A stretch of DNA of 64,000 bases from the NCBI RefSeq assembly GCF_026420865.1, contig NZ_JAPCWC010000002.1, positions 1-64,000 on the forward strand, read 5' to 3'. The translations under genes and the position numbers were made by a program. Source of the DNA: Novosphingobium clariflavum (GTDB lineage: Bacteria > Pseudomonadota > Alphaproteobacteria > Sphingomonadales > Sphingomonadaceae). Below are positions 9,147 through 17,902 of the stretch, in pieces. The notes below the pieces were generated by a model. It did no database searches and had not been told where the DNA came from. It saw only the letters and a program-made list of their open reading frames with translations. Position 1 is the first letter of the stretch; every line of letters starts with the position of its first letter.

Positions 9147-9485
9147 ATGAGTGCAGGAGCCCAGCTCTCTGTAACCGACAAGCGGCGGGCAACCCGCCAC
9201 CCTGTCGATCACAAGCTGATCGCCGAGCATCGCCAAATGGGCGATGTCCACCTGCATATCGTCAACTTTTCCGCCCAGGGCTTCATGTGCAAGGGCGAGC
9301 TTGCGCTTGATCGCGGGGAACGGCTGGTGATGCGCCTGCCCGTGGTGGGACGGATCGAAGCCCACCTGATCTGGTCGCACGAAGGCCGCTCCGGCTTCCA
9401 GTTCGAGCGGATCATCCGCATCGATGACTTCCTCAAGCTGGTCGACGCCACGCAGCCCAATCCGCGCCTCCGCCCGCGCCGGTAA
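9147..9485 (+). CDS. PilZ domain protein
   Basis: A 112-residue single-domain PilZ protein, expected to bind cyclic di-GMP. The N-terminal arginine motif is present as RRATRHPV near residue 13, and the D/NxSxxG motif as NFSAQG near residue 40. The rest fits the PilZ six-strand barrel. There is no attached output domain, so it probably acts on a partner protein. It stands alone, with tyrS upstream and a strong terminator directly downstream. Confidence 0.88.
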   Translation: MSAGAQLSVTDKRRATRHPVDHKLIAEHRQMGDVHLHIVNFSAQGFMCKGELALDRGERLVMRLPVVGRIEAHLIWSHEGRSGFQFERIIRIDDFLKLVDATQPNPRLRPRR

Positions 9486-9510
9486 TACCTTCCAGCCATT
9501 GGCATTGCAC

Positions 9511-9547
9511 AAGAAAGCCGCCCGGTTCCGCTCCGGGCGGCTTTCTT
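9511..9547 (+). terminator. Strong terminator after the PilZ gene
   Basis: A 15-bp perfect stem (AAGAAAGCCGCCCGG/CCGGGCGGCTTTCTT) with a seven-base loop. A-rich and T-rich ends make it usable in either direction. It insulates the PilZ gene from the TonB receptor. Confidence 0.85.
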
Positions 9548-9604
9548 GCGTGGCACCTTCACCGCACTGCAACATGAATTTTACGTCATGCTGCGATTAC
9601 CTCT

Positions 9605-9619
9605 TGATACAGTATAACA
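9605..9619 (+). promoter_or_regulatory. Probable Zur box ahead of the ZnuD-like receptor
   Basis: TGATACAGTATAACA matches 13 of 15 positions of the palindrome TGTTATANTATAACA, the Zur operator reported in alphaproteobacteria. The right half (TATAACA, followed by T) is perfect and the left half has two mismatches. It overlaps a TATAAC that could serve as a -10 element, and lies 20 bases before the receptor start codon, a position suited to repression by zinc-bound Zur. Confidence 0.6.
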
Positions 9620-9639
9620 TCACCACTAGCCCAGGCGCC

Positions 9640-11745
9640 ATGAAGACGCCCCAAGCCCGAATCGCCCTGCTGGCATCTGCCGGCGCCCTTGCCACCACCG
9701 CCCTGCTTGCCGCACCGGGGGCCGCATTTGCTGCTGACGCCGCCGCGACTGCCGACAGCGCCCATCCGCAGGAAAACGGGCCGGAAATCATCGTCACCGG
9801 CCGTGTGATCTCGGGCAATGCCGATCCGATCAGCGCCCCCGTGGTGCTGACCGGCGAGGCACTGACCCGCGACATCAAGCCGCAGATCGGTGAAATGCTG
9901 GCAAGCCTGCCTGGCGTCTCCAGCACCGGCTTCGCGCCGGGTGTGTCGCGCCCGGTCCTGCGCGGTTTCGACGGTCCGCGCGTGCAGGTCCTGCTGGACG
10001 GCATCGGCTCGCTCGATGCCTCCTCGGTGTCGGCCGACCACGCCGTCTCGCTCGACACGCTCAATGTCGAGCGTGTCGAAGTGCTCCACGGCCCCCGCGT
10101 CCTGCTTTACGCCAGCGATCCCTCGGGCGGCGCCGTCAATGCGGTGGACAAGCGCATTCCGCGCAGCGTGCCGGACAAGGCCTTCACCGTCGACGCGCTC
10201 GGGTCCTTCGGCACCGCCGCCGACATGGTGAACGGCGGCATCGCCACCAACGTGCGCCTTGCCAGCCGCCTCGTCGCCCACTTCGACGCATCCTACTACC
10301 ACAGCGATGACCTCCACGTCGGCGGCCACGTGCTCTCGCCCGAACTGCGCGCCGAAACGCTGACCCAGGCGAGCGACCTTGCCGCCGCGGGCGACCTGAC
10401 CGGCGCCGCCACGCTCACCGAGCAGGCCAACGCCAAGGGCAAGATCGCCAACAGCGGCACCGAGGGATGGAGCTACGGCGGCGGCCTTGCCTTCATCGAC
10501 GACGGCGGCGACATCGGCGTCTCGGTGCAGCGCCTCGCCACCGACTACGGCATCCCGCCGCGTCCCTCGACCGATCCCGAGGCCACCAGCATCTCGCTGC
10601 GCCAGACCCGCGTCGACTTGCGCGCCGGGCTCAACCTCACCGGCTTCCTCAAGCGCCTAGAAGTGCGCGGCGCTTATGGCGACTACGAGCACGCCGAGAT
10701 CGAGGATGGCGACATCGGCACCCAGTTCCACAATCAGGCCGTGGAAGTCCGCCTCCAGGCCGACCAGGCCAAGCGCGGCATCTGGAGCGGCTCGACCGGC
10801 GTCCAGTACTCGTCCTCGCGCCTCGACATCAGCGGCGACGAGGCCCTGCTGCCGGACAACAACACCAACCGCTTTGCGGTCTTCACGCTGCAGCAGCTGG
10901 AAGTCGGCCGCTTCGACCTCGAAGGCGCGCTGCGCTACGAGAACACGCAGATCCGCACGATCCCGGCCACCGAGCACCGCGATTTCGACCAGTATGCCGC
11001 CGTTGCCGGTGTCGCCTGGCACGCCACCGACACGCTGACCTTCTCGGCCAACTTCTCGCACGGCGAACGCGCACCTTCGGCCGAGGAACTCTTCGTCGAC
11101 GGCCTGCATGACGCCACCCAGTCCTACGAACGCGGCAACCCGAACTTCACGGTCGAAAAGAGCAACACCGTCGAGGCGGGTCTGCGCTACAACGGCGGCG
11201 CCTTTGTCGGCTCGGTCACCCTGTTCGGCACCAACTTCGACAACTTCATCACCGCCGTTCCGACCGGCGAAGTGATCGAGGACTTCCCGGTCTACCAGTA
11301 CCTCCAGGCCCCCGCCCGCTTCCGCGGCATCGAGGCGGAAGGCGCGCTGACTTTCGCACGCTGGGGCGACAACGCGCTCAAGGCCGACGGCGGGGTCGAC
11401 TATACCCATGCCAAGCTGGTCAACATGGGCCCGGTGCCCCGCATTCCCCCGCTGCGCACGCGCGGCGGCCTCGAATTCGATTCGCCGGCCGTCACCCTGC
11501 GCGGCGAAGTGGAATGGAACGCCAAGCAGGACCGCGTGACCGAGAACGAGAACCCGACCAGCGCCTTCACGCTCGTCAACCTCAGCGCCACCTGGCGTCC
11601 GATGGGCCAGGACGGCCCGCTCTCGCTGATCCTCGCCGCCGACAACCTGCTCGACGCGAGCGGCCGTCTCGCCGCCTCGGAAACGCGCGACTTCGTGCCG
11701 ATCGCCGGCCGCGACGTGCGCCTCACCGCGCGGTTTACTTATTGA
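9640..11745 (+). CDS. TonB-dependent receptor, ZnuD-like (probable zinc uptake)
   Basis: A 701-residue outer-membrane receptor. The signal peptide ends near AAFAADA, about residue 32. The plug domain covers roughly residues 50-160 and includes the segments PVLRGFDGPRVQVLLDG, SSVSADHAVSLDTLNVERVE and VLHGPRVLLYASDPSGGAVN. The SADHAVS...VERVEVL..P..LLY arrangement is characteristic of the ZnuD/TdfJ group of zinc receptors rather than of siderophore receptors. The remainder is the 22-strand barrel, with an aromatic C-terminus (LTARFTY). The start at 9640 follows a probable Zur box; earlier in-frame starts would lie inside the operator. Zinc specificity is inferred from the family resemblance plus the operator. 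Confidence 0.85.
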   Translation: MKTPQARIALLASAGALATTALLAAPGAAFAADAAATADSAHPQENGPEIIVTGRVISGNADPISAPVVLTGEALTRDIKPQIGEMLASLPGVSSTGFAPGVSRPVLRGFDGPRVQVLLDGIGSLDASSVSADHAVSLDTLNVERVEVLHGPRVLLYASDPSGGAVNAVDKRIPRSVPDKAFTVDALGSFGTAADMVNGGIATNVRLASRLVAHFDASYYHSDDLHVGGHVLSPELRAETLTQASDLAAAGDLTGAATLTEQANAKGKIANSGTEGWSYGGGLAFIDDGGDIGVSVQRLATDYGIPPRPSTDPEATSISLRQTRVDLRAGLNLTGFLKRLEVRGAYGDYEHAEIEDGDIGTQFHNQAVEVRLQADQAKRGIWSGSTGVQYSSSRLDISGDEALLPDNNTNRFAVFTLQQLEVGRFDLEGALRYENTQIRTIPATEHRDFDQYAAVAGVAWHATDTLTFSANFSHGERAPSAEELFVDGLHDATQSYERGNPNFTVEKSNTVEAGLRYNGGAFVGSVTLFGTNFDNFITAVPTGEVIEDFPVYQYLQAPARFRGIEAEGALTFARWGDNALKADGGVDYTHAKLVNMGPVPRIPPLRTRGGLEFDSPAVTLRGEVEWNAKQDRVTENENPTSAFTLVNLSATWRPMGQDGPLSLILAADNLLDASGRLAASETRDFVPIAGRDVRLTARFTY

Positions 11746-11770
11746 TCCCAAACATAACCTATCGACACCC

Positions 11771-11811
11771 CATGGCAGCATGACTTGGCAAGCGCCGGTC
11801 ATGCTGCCATG
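11771..11811 (+). promoter_or_regulatory. Perfect 14-bp inverted repeat covering the MFS start codon
   Basis: CATGGCAGCATGAC at 11771-11784 is the exact reverse complement of 11798-11811, with a 13-base loop. The ATG proposed for the MFS gene (11809-11811) lies inside the 3' arm. In a receptor-MFS read-through message the start codon would be paired. No T-run follows, so it is a poor intrinsic terminator. Confidence 0.6.
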
Positions 11812-13121
11812 CAGCCCGACGTGAATACGCCCTCTTCCCCTGCAGGCGCCCCAGCGCAGCCGCCATCATCTCCAACATCCCCGCTGCGCATCGCCGATTA
11901 TCGCAAGTTCTGGCTTGCCCGGTTCTTCCAGGTACTGGCCTCGACCGGCATGGTCGTCATCATCGGCTATCAACTCTATGACGTCGCCCGCAGCGACTAT
12001 GGCATGTCGATCACCCAGGCCTCGTTCCAGCTCGGCCTGCTCGGTTTCGCGCAGTTCCTGCCGATCTTCCTGCTGACCCCGATCTCCGGCGTCATCGCCG
12101 ACCGGTTCGACCGGCGCCGGGTGGCCGGCCTGGCCATGGGCATCGACATCCTCGTCGCGCTCGGCCTCGGCATCACCACCACGCTCGACTGGCGCAGCCT
12201 GCCCGCGCTCTACATCTTTGCCGCGGTACACGGCGCCGTGCGCGTCTTTGTCGCCCCCTCGATGAGCGCGATTGCCCCCAACATCGTGCCGAGCAGCCTG
12301 ATCCCCCGCGCGATCGGCTTCAACTCGATCGCCATGCAGGCGGGTACGATCGTCGGCCCTGCAGCCTTCGGCTTCCTCTTCGCCAGCCACCACGCCTCCC
12401 CCTACTGGGTCGCGGCCGCGCTCATGGCGCTGGCCGCTCTCAACATCCTGGCGATCCGCAACATTCCGCCGGTGCCCGTGGACGCACGCAAGGCGCACCC
12501 GCTGCGCCAGATCGTCGATGGCTTCCACTTCATCTGGAGCGAGCGTTTCCTGCTCGGCTGCATCACGCTGGATCTCTTCGCGGTGCTGCTGGGCGGGGCC
12601 ACCGCGCTGATGCCCGTGTTTGCGCGCGACATCCTCCATGTCGGCCCCGAAGGCCTTGGCCAGATGCGCGCGGCGACGGCCGCCGGCGCCGCCGTGGTGG
12701 CGCTCTGGCTCTCGTTCCGCCCGCTGGCAAGGAACGTCGGCGTCAAGATGCTCGTGTCGGTCGCCGCCTACGGCGCGATGACGCTGGGCTTCGGCCTGTC
12801 GCGCAGCTTCGTCGTCTCGCTGGGCTTCCTTGCGCTGATCGGCGCGGCGGACATGATCTCGGTGTTCATCCGCAGTTCGCTGGTCCAGCTGCGCACGCCC
12901 GATGACAAGCGCGGGCGCGTTTCCGCCATTTCCGGGCTCGCCATCTCCGCCTCGAACGAGCTTGGCGAGATGCAGTCAGGTGTCGCCGCCGCACTTCTGG
13001 GTGCAACCGGCGCAGTTGTCTTCGGCGGCACCGCTGCCATAGTCATCACCGCAATCTGGGCCTGGGGCTTCCCCGAGATCCGCCGGGCCCGAACCTTCGC
13101 ACCACGTTGGGAGCAAGAGCA

Positions 13122-13125
<4 letters not shown>
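11809..13125 (+). CDS. MFS transporter, EntS-like
   Basis: A 438-residue major facilitator superfamily protein with about 12 membrane segments. The cytoplasmic loop 2-3 motif is seen as [18 protein letters not shown] near residue 95. Resemblance is to the MFS_3/EntS-type exporters. The N-terminal 25 residues are a Pro/Ser/Ala-rich cytoplasmic leader. The ATG at 11809 is preferred; a TTG at 11785 is in frame. Its stop overlaps the cysK start (ATGA). Substrate unknown; the neighbouring Zur-box receptor raises the possibility of a metal-related role, without direct evidence. Confidence 0.85.
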
Positions 13126-14035
<910 letters not shown>

Positions 14036-14039
<4 letters not shown>

Positions 14040-14773
14040 GCGGGATGGAAGCCATTGCCTACAGCCACGCCGGTCAGGAGCTGACCGGCTGGTTGGCCCG
14101 CCCCTCGGGCGATGTCCGCGCGGCGGTCATCCTCTTCCCGACGATCGCCAACTTCAACGCGCCGATGGAACGGCGCGCGAAGATGCTGGCCGAACTCGGT
14201 TATCTGACGCTAATTGCCGATTTCTACGGAGAACCCGTGGCCAGCTTCGAGGCCTCGTTCCCGCTGGCGGAAAAACTGCGCGCCGACAACGACCATTACC
14301 GGGGCCGCATCGCCGCCGCCATCGCGGCACTGCGCACTCTGTCGGAAGCGTTGGGGTCGGAAGCGTTGGGGCCCGACGCATCGGACCTGCCGATGCTCGG
14401 CCTCGGCTACTGCATGGGCGGTCAGGCGGTTCTCGAAGCCGCGCGTAGCGGCCAGGACCTGCTTGCCGCGGTCAGCTTCCACGGCACGCTCTCGACGCCG
14501 CGTCCCGCCGAACCCGGCACGATCCGCCCGCGCATCCTGGTCTGCCACGGCGATGCCGATCCGCTGGTCCCGCGCGAGCAGGTCATCGGTTTCTGGGAGG
14601 AAATGGACAAGGCCGGGGCCAACTGGCACTTCCACGCCTATTCCGGCGTGCGCCACGGCTTCACCGACCGCGGCAGCGACGAACGAGGCATGGCCGCCCT
14701 GGGGTACGATGCCAGTGCCGACCGTCAAAGTTGGGCCGCGATGCTTTCGCTGTTCGACGAAGTTCTGGACTGA
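14036..14773 (+). CDS. Dienelactone hydrolase family protein
   Basis: A 245-residue alpha/beta hydrolase of the dienelactone hydrolase family. The nucleophile is a cysteine in GLGYCMGGQ near residue 124, the acid is the aspartate of HGDADPLVP near 177, and the histidine lies in RHGFTDRG near 206. The ATG start overlaps the cysK stop (ATGA). Two exact copies of a 15-base unit at 14342-14371 give a [10 protein letters not shown] repeat in a surface region, a recent in-frame duplication. Substrate unknown. Confidence 0.88.
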
Positions 14774-14788
14774 ACGCCGGAATATAGG

Positions 14789-14816
14789 CCGTGGCTGCCC
14801 CGCGAGGCAGCCACGG
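14789..14816 (+). terminator. Terminator after the MFS-cysK-hydrolase genes
   Basis: An 11-bp perfect stem (CCGTGGCTGCC/GGCAGCCACGG) with a six-base loop, between the convergent hydrolase gene and the small secreted-protein gene. Confidence 0.7.
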
Positions 14817-14832
14817 TCCGTCTCATGGCCTG

Positions 14833-15093
14833 TCAGCAGCCGTTGGACTTGTTTCCACCGACAGGAGGACGATGATCCCCGTCATGGCGGTGGTCGCCGC
14901 TGTTGCCCCACTTGTTGCCGTGCTGGCTGCCCTGCCAGCCTTTGCTCCTGCCGAAATCCCCGGTCAGCGCAGCCAGCTTGAACTTCGACGCGCTCAGCGT
15001 CGATTGAGCGGCCTTCTCCCCCGCCATGGCTGCGGTTGGCGCGACTGCCAGCAGGCCCACGGCGGCAGCGGCAATGGTTATACGTTGCATCAT
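14833..15093 (-). CDS. Small secreted protein with His/Asp-rich tail ending KSNGC
   Basis: An 86-residue protein of unknown function. The first 26 residues are a clear signal peptide (MMQRITIAAAAVGLL..., cleavage after AMA-G). The mature part has a short basic middle and a tail GDHRHDGDHRPPVGG ending in Lys-Ser-Asn-Gly-Cys. The final residue is the only cysteine. The start at the ATG-ATG pair (15093) follows a GGAAGGG ribosome-binding site and removes an arginine-rich extension that a longer frame would add. The same design (signal peptide, His/Asp-rich tail, KSxGC end) occurs in the protein at 40671-40904, so the two appear to be paralogues. Confidence 0.75.
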   Translation of the reverse strand: MMQRITIAAAAVGLLAVAPTAAMAGEKAAQSTLSASKFKLAALTGDFGRSKGWQGSQHGNKWGNSGDHRHDGDHRPPVGGNKSNGC

Positions 15094-15470
15094 GAGGTTT
15101 TCCCTTCCTTCTTTGCGCCCCGAACGACCTTTCCAGGCCGACGACCTCTCCTTCGCTGCCCCAAGTCGACCCGCGCCCGGTTCCGGAAAGCAGGCACGCG
15201 TCTCCCCTCGGCCGGTGAAGGGGCAAGACACCGGTCACGGGACAGTCGAAAAGCAGTTTTTGCAATTATCGCAGGGCAGTAGGGATCGCGCGCCAATCAC
15301 CACTGCCGATCGGGAGCCTTCCCTTTCGCAGTGCAGCATGCGAGCGTGTTGCGACGATACGTCCGTCGGATCGGGCCAATCGAAGGCCCTCATGATTTCA
15401 GCCTAACATGCTGAATTGAACAGATAAGCCTGAAACAGGCTGTTCTATATGCATTTCTTGCGCGGCGTGC
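15094..15470. other. Gene-free stretch
   Basis: About 380 bases between the small secreted-protein gene and the hisI terminator. It should hold the promoter of the small secreted protein (minus strand). A short palindrome AGCCTG-AAA-CAGGCT lies at about 15428-15442. Reading frames here look like chance frames; no RNA gene is recognised. Confidence 0.5.
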
Positions 15471-15497
15471 CTTGCGGGCCCGGAGGGAGCCCGCAAG
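15471..15497 (-). terminator. Hairpin after hisI
   Basis: A 9-bp perfect stem (CTTGCGGGC/GCCCGCAAG) with a nine-base loop directly past the hisI stop. There is no clear U-tract on the minus strand, so termination strength is uncertain. Confidence 0.5.
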
Positions 15498-15501
15498 TCC
15501 T

Positions 15502-15891
15502 TCAGCCTTCTACCGATTCGAGTCCTTCATCGGTGAGTCGGCGGTAGAAGCAGCTGCGCGCTCCGGTATGGCAGGCAGGGCCTTCCGGCCGGACCCGCAG
15601 TTCGATCGCGTCCTGGTCGCAATCGACTCGAATCTCCTCGACCCGCAGCACATGGCCGGAAGTCTCCCCCTTCAGCCACAGCTTCCCGCGCGAGCGCGAA
15701 TGGAAATGGGCAAGGCCCGTCTCACGCGTGCGCGCCAGCGCCTCGGCATCCATGAACGCCACCATCAGGATTTCCCGGGTCAAGGCGTCCACCGCGATGC
15801 CGATCACCAGCCCCTGCGCGTCGAACTTGGGAAGAAAAGCAGAACCTTGCTCGCGCTCGGCCTTGGAAATCTCGGAACCGGTATCGGACAT
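15502..15891 (-). CDS. hisI: Phosphoribosyl-AMP cyclohydrolase
   Basis: A 129-residue single-domain HisI, which opens the purine ring of phosphoribosyl-AMP in histidine synthesis. Conserved blocks are MVAFMDAEAL, HFHSRSRGKLWLKGETSGH, the metal-binding DCDQDA and the cysteine-containing GPACHTGARSCFYR. There is no fused HisE domain, as is usual in alphaproteobacteria. The start MSDTGSEISK at 15891 gives the normal family length; a frame extending to 15924 looks non-native. It stands apart from other his genes in this window. Confidence 0.93.
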   Translation of the reverse strand: MSDTGSEISKAEREQGSAFLPKFDAQGLVIGIAVDALTREILMVAFMDAEALARTRETGLAHFHSRSRGKLWLKGETSGHVLRVEEIRVDCDQDAIELRVRPEGPACHTGARSCFYRRLTDEGLESVEG

Positions 15892-15959
15892 TTCAGATAT
15901 ATTCCCCAGATACGTCACGGCCAAATGGTTGTTGCACGATAACCACAGCCGATCACCAA

Positions 15960-16239
15960 AATCCCCGTAACGCGCTCAAGCCCCTTTTCAACCCCCGCGT
16001 TTGCTGGGAATGTCGCCTTGCAGCTGGGGGGCTGCTTCCGACCTTAGGTCGCTGACTGATAGATGTCTCACCGGCAGAAATGCCAAGGCAATATCAGGAA
16101 ACAGGCACCACGGTTCAGGGAAGAATTGAGGGATCGGACCAGGCGGCCTGCAGGGGGGCCGCCGAACCGCATAGCGGGGTTCACGAGTTTCGTCACGAGA
16201 ACGCCCGGAGCCTTTTTGGCTCCGGGCGTTTTCGTTTTT
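15960..16239 (+). ncRNA. Candidate small RNA, unidentified
   Basis: This is a plus-strand stretch with no convincing ORF that ends in a textbook intrinsic terminator at 16200-16239. It lies between hisI (minus, leaving leftwards) and comF (minus, ending at 16263), so the terminator has no plus-strand gene to serve. It contains a CGACCT-T-AGGTCG palindrome at about 16037-16049 and a GC-rich GGCGGCC/GGCCGCC hairpin near 16141-16164. I could not match it to 6S, SRP, RNase P or tmRNA landmarks. The 5' end is a guess. Confidence 0.35.
16200..16239 (+). terminator. Strong plus-strand intrinsic terminator
   Basis: A 13-bp perfect stem (AACGCCCGGAGCC/GGCTCCGGGCGTT) with a TTTTT loop, followed by TTCGTTTTT. 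The T-tract on the right side shows that it acts on plus-strand transcription. Confidence 0.85.
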
Positions 16240-16262
16240 ACCACGCCCTCATTCGCCTGAGG

Positions 16263-16994
16263 TCAAAGTACCTCATCCAGAACCCGGGCAAAGCAACCGA
16301 TCACCACTTCGCGGGCGCCGGCACGCTTGAGCGCCACCACGCAGGCATCGCTGGTCGCACCGCTGGTCAGTACATCGTCGACCAGCACGATCCGCGCACC
16401 TTTCACCACGGAACGATGGCGCCGTGATACCGCGATCGCCCCCGACAGCACCCGCTGGCGCGCCGCGCGCCCCAGGCCGCCGAGCGAGGGCGTGGCCTTG
16501 CGGCGCTCCAGCACGGCGACGCCTAGTCGCGCACCGCGCTGCCGGGCGAGGACGCGGGCCAGTTCCGCCGCCTGATTGTAGCCGCGCCGCCAGAGCCGCC
16601 AGCGATGCAGCGGCACCGGAACCACCAGCCAGTCCGCATCGACATCATGCATGCGGCCCGCGATCAGCCCGCCCATCATCTGCGAAAGCGCGATGCGGTT
16701 CCCGTGCTTGAGCGCCAGCACCAGGCGCCGCGAGGCATCGTTGTAGAGCGTGGCCGCGGCAATGCCGTCATGACGGGGCGGATCGGCCATGCAAGGCGCG
16801 CACATCGCGTCTTGCGGTATGCTCTGCGTGAAGGGCCTCGCACACGTGCGGCAGCCGGGATCGCCGGGCAGCACCAGTTGCTGCCAGCAGGCCGGACAGA
16901 GCCCGTTCTGGGCAACGATCGCGGTGCCGCACAGCGGGCAGCGCGGCGGGAATACAAGGTCCAACAGCGGCGCAAGCGCCTTGCCAATCTCCAT
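16263..16994 (-). CDS. comF: ComF-family phosphoribosyltransferase-like protein
   Basis: A 243-residue ComF protein. The N-terminus has a double zinc ribbon with CPLCG, CPACW, CRTCARPF and CAPC motifs (residues about 18-65). The C-terminus is a type I phosphoribosyltransferase fold with the PRPP loop IVLVDDVLTSGAT near residue 210. ComF proteins help process incoming single-stranded DNA during natural transformation in some bacteria; outside competent species the role is less clear. It is transcribed away from the methyltransferase gene at 17103. Confidence 0.88.
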   Translation of the reverse strand: MEIGKALAPLLDLVFPPRCPLCGTAIVAQNGLCPACWQQLVLPGDPGCRTCARPFTQSIPQDAMCAPCMADPPRHDGIAAATLYNDASRRLVLALKHGNRIALSQMMGGLIAGRMHDVDADWLVVPVPLHRWRLWRRGYNQAAELARVLARQRGARLGVAVLERRKATPSLGGLGRAARQRVLSGAIAVSRRHRSVVKGARIVLVDDVLTSGATSDACVVALKRAGAREVVIGCFARVLDEVL

Positions 16995-17102
16995 CGCGGC
17001 GACTCTAGGCGGCCCGGCCGCCGCGGCAAGCTACAAGCTGTTCATCGATGGAGCCGTCTGCAAGGTTGCGCGAAGCCGCCGGACGCGGCAGGGAGCCAAG
17101 CG

Positions 17103-17870
17103 ATGGCCGAAAGCACTCCCCCCGCCCCGCCGCGTATCTTCGCCCGCCCCCGCCGCATCGCCGCCCGCCGCCGCGCCGAGGCGCTGCAACGCCTGCCCGA
17201 CGCGCCGCACTACCTGCTCGACGACATGATCGAGGATGTCGAGGAACGCCTCTCGTTCCTGCGCTTCGAACCGCGGCGCGCGCTGGTGATCGGCGACTGG
17301 ACCGGCTCGCTCGCCCGGGGCCTGCGACTGCGCGGCGTCGAGGTGGTCGAGGCGGAACCCGCCTCCGGGTTCGACGAGGAGGCGCCCTACCCCTTCGACG
17401 GCTTCGACCTCATCGCCAGCCTCGGCACGCTGGATACCGTCAACGACCTGCCTGGCGCGCTGATCCACGCCCGCCGGGCGCTGGCCCCGGGCGGCATGCT
17501 GATCGCCAGCTTCCTGTCCTCGGGAAGCCTGCCGCGCCTGCGCGAGATCATGCTGGCCGCCGACGCCGATCGCCCCGCCGCCCGCATCCATCCGATGGTG
17601 GACGTGCGGGCGGGCGGGCAACTCCTCCAGCGCACGCTCTATGCCGACCCGGTGATCGACCAGCGCCCGCTCCAGGTCTCGTTCCGCAGCTTCGAGCGCC
17701 TGATCGGCGACTTGCGAGCCCAGGCTCATTCGAGTGTGCTGGCTGATCCGGGCCCGCCGCTCGGCAAGGCCGCGCTGGCGCGTGCCAAGGCCGCGTTCGA
17801 GCTCGCCGGAGTCAACGGAAAGACCGTCGAAACTTTCGAGATCCTGACCCTATCAGGCTGGAAAAAATAA
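17103..17870 (+). CDS. SAM-dependent methyltransferase domain protein (BioC/NDUFAF5-like)
   Basis: A 255-residue protein with a Rossmann-type methyltransferase core. A degenerate motif I is visible as RALVIGDWTGSLARGL near residue 60, an acidic motif II as VEVVEAEP, and a later ALIHARRALAPGGMLIASFL block typical of class I methyltransferases. The overall build resembles the BioC/NDUFAF5 group, which in alphaproteobacteria is often encoded divergently from comF. Glycine-poor motif I means SAM binding is likely but not certain. The start has GGAGCC eight bases upstream. Substrate unknown. Confidence 0.78.
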   Translation: MAESTPPAPPRIFARPRRIAARRRAEALQRLPDAPHYLLDDMIEDVEERLSFLRFEPRRALVIGDWTGSLARGLRLRGVEVVEAEPASGFDEEAPYPFDGFDLIASLGTLDTVNDLPGALIHARRALAPGGMLIASFLSSGSLPRLREIMLAADADRPAARIHPMVDVRAGGQLLQRTLYADPVIDQRPLQVSFRSFERLIGDLRAQAHSSVLADPGPPLGKAALARAKAAFELAGVNGKTVETFEILTLSGWKK

Positions 17871-17874
17871 GAAA

Positions 17875-17899
17875 AAGGCAGGAGCATCACTCCTGCCTT
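17875..17899 (-). terminator. Terminator of the glyQ-glyS-ppdK operon
   Basis: A 10-bp perfect stem (AAGGCAGGAG/CTCCTGCCTT) with a CATCA loop. On the minus strand it is followed by a U-rich tract (TTTCTTATTTTTT), so it is a strong terminator for ppdK. The opposite gene ends just before it. Confidence 0.85.
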
Positions 17900-17902
17900 C
17901 GC

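Noticed and set aside
15026..15406. A 126-codon plus-strand ORF over the small secreted-protein gene
   Set aside because: It is antisense to a gene with a clear signal peptide and ribosome-binding site, and has no recognisable features.
16063..16260. Small ORFs ahead of the terminator at 16200-16239
   Set aside because: They run through the terminator stem, lack ribosome-binding sites and have no sensible composition.
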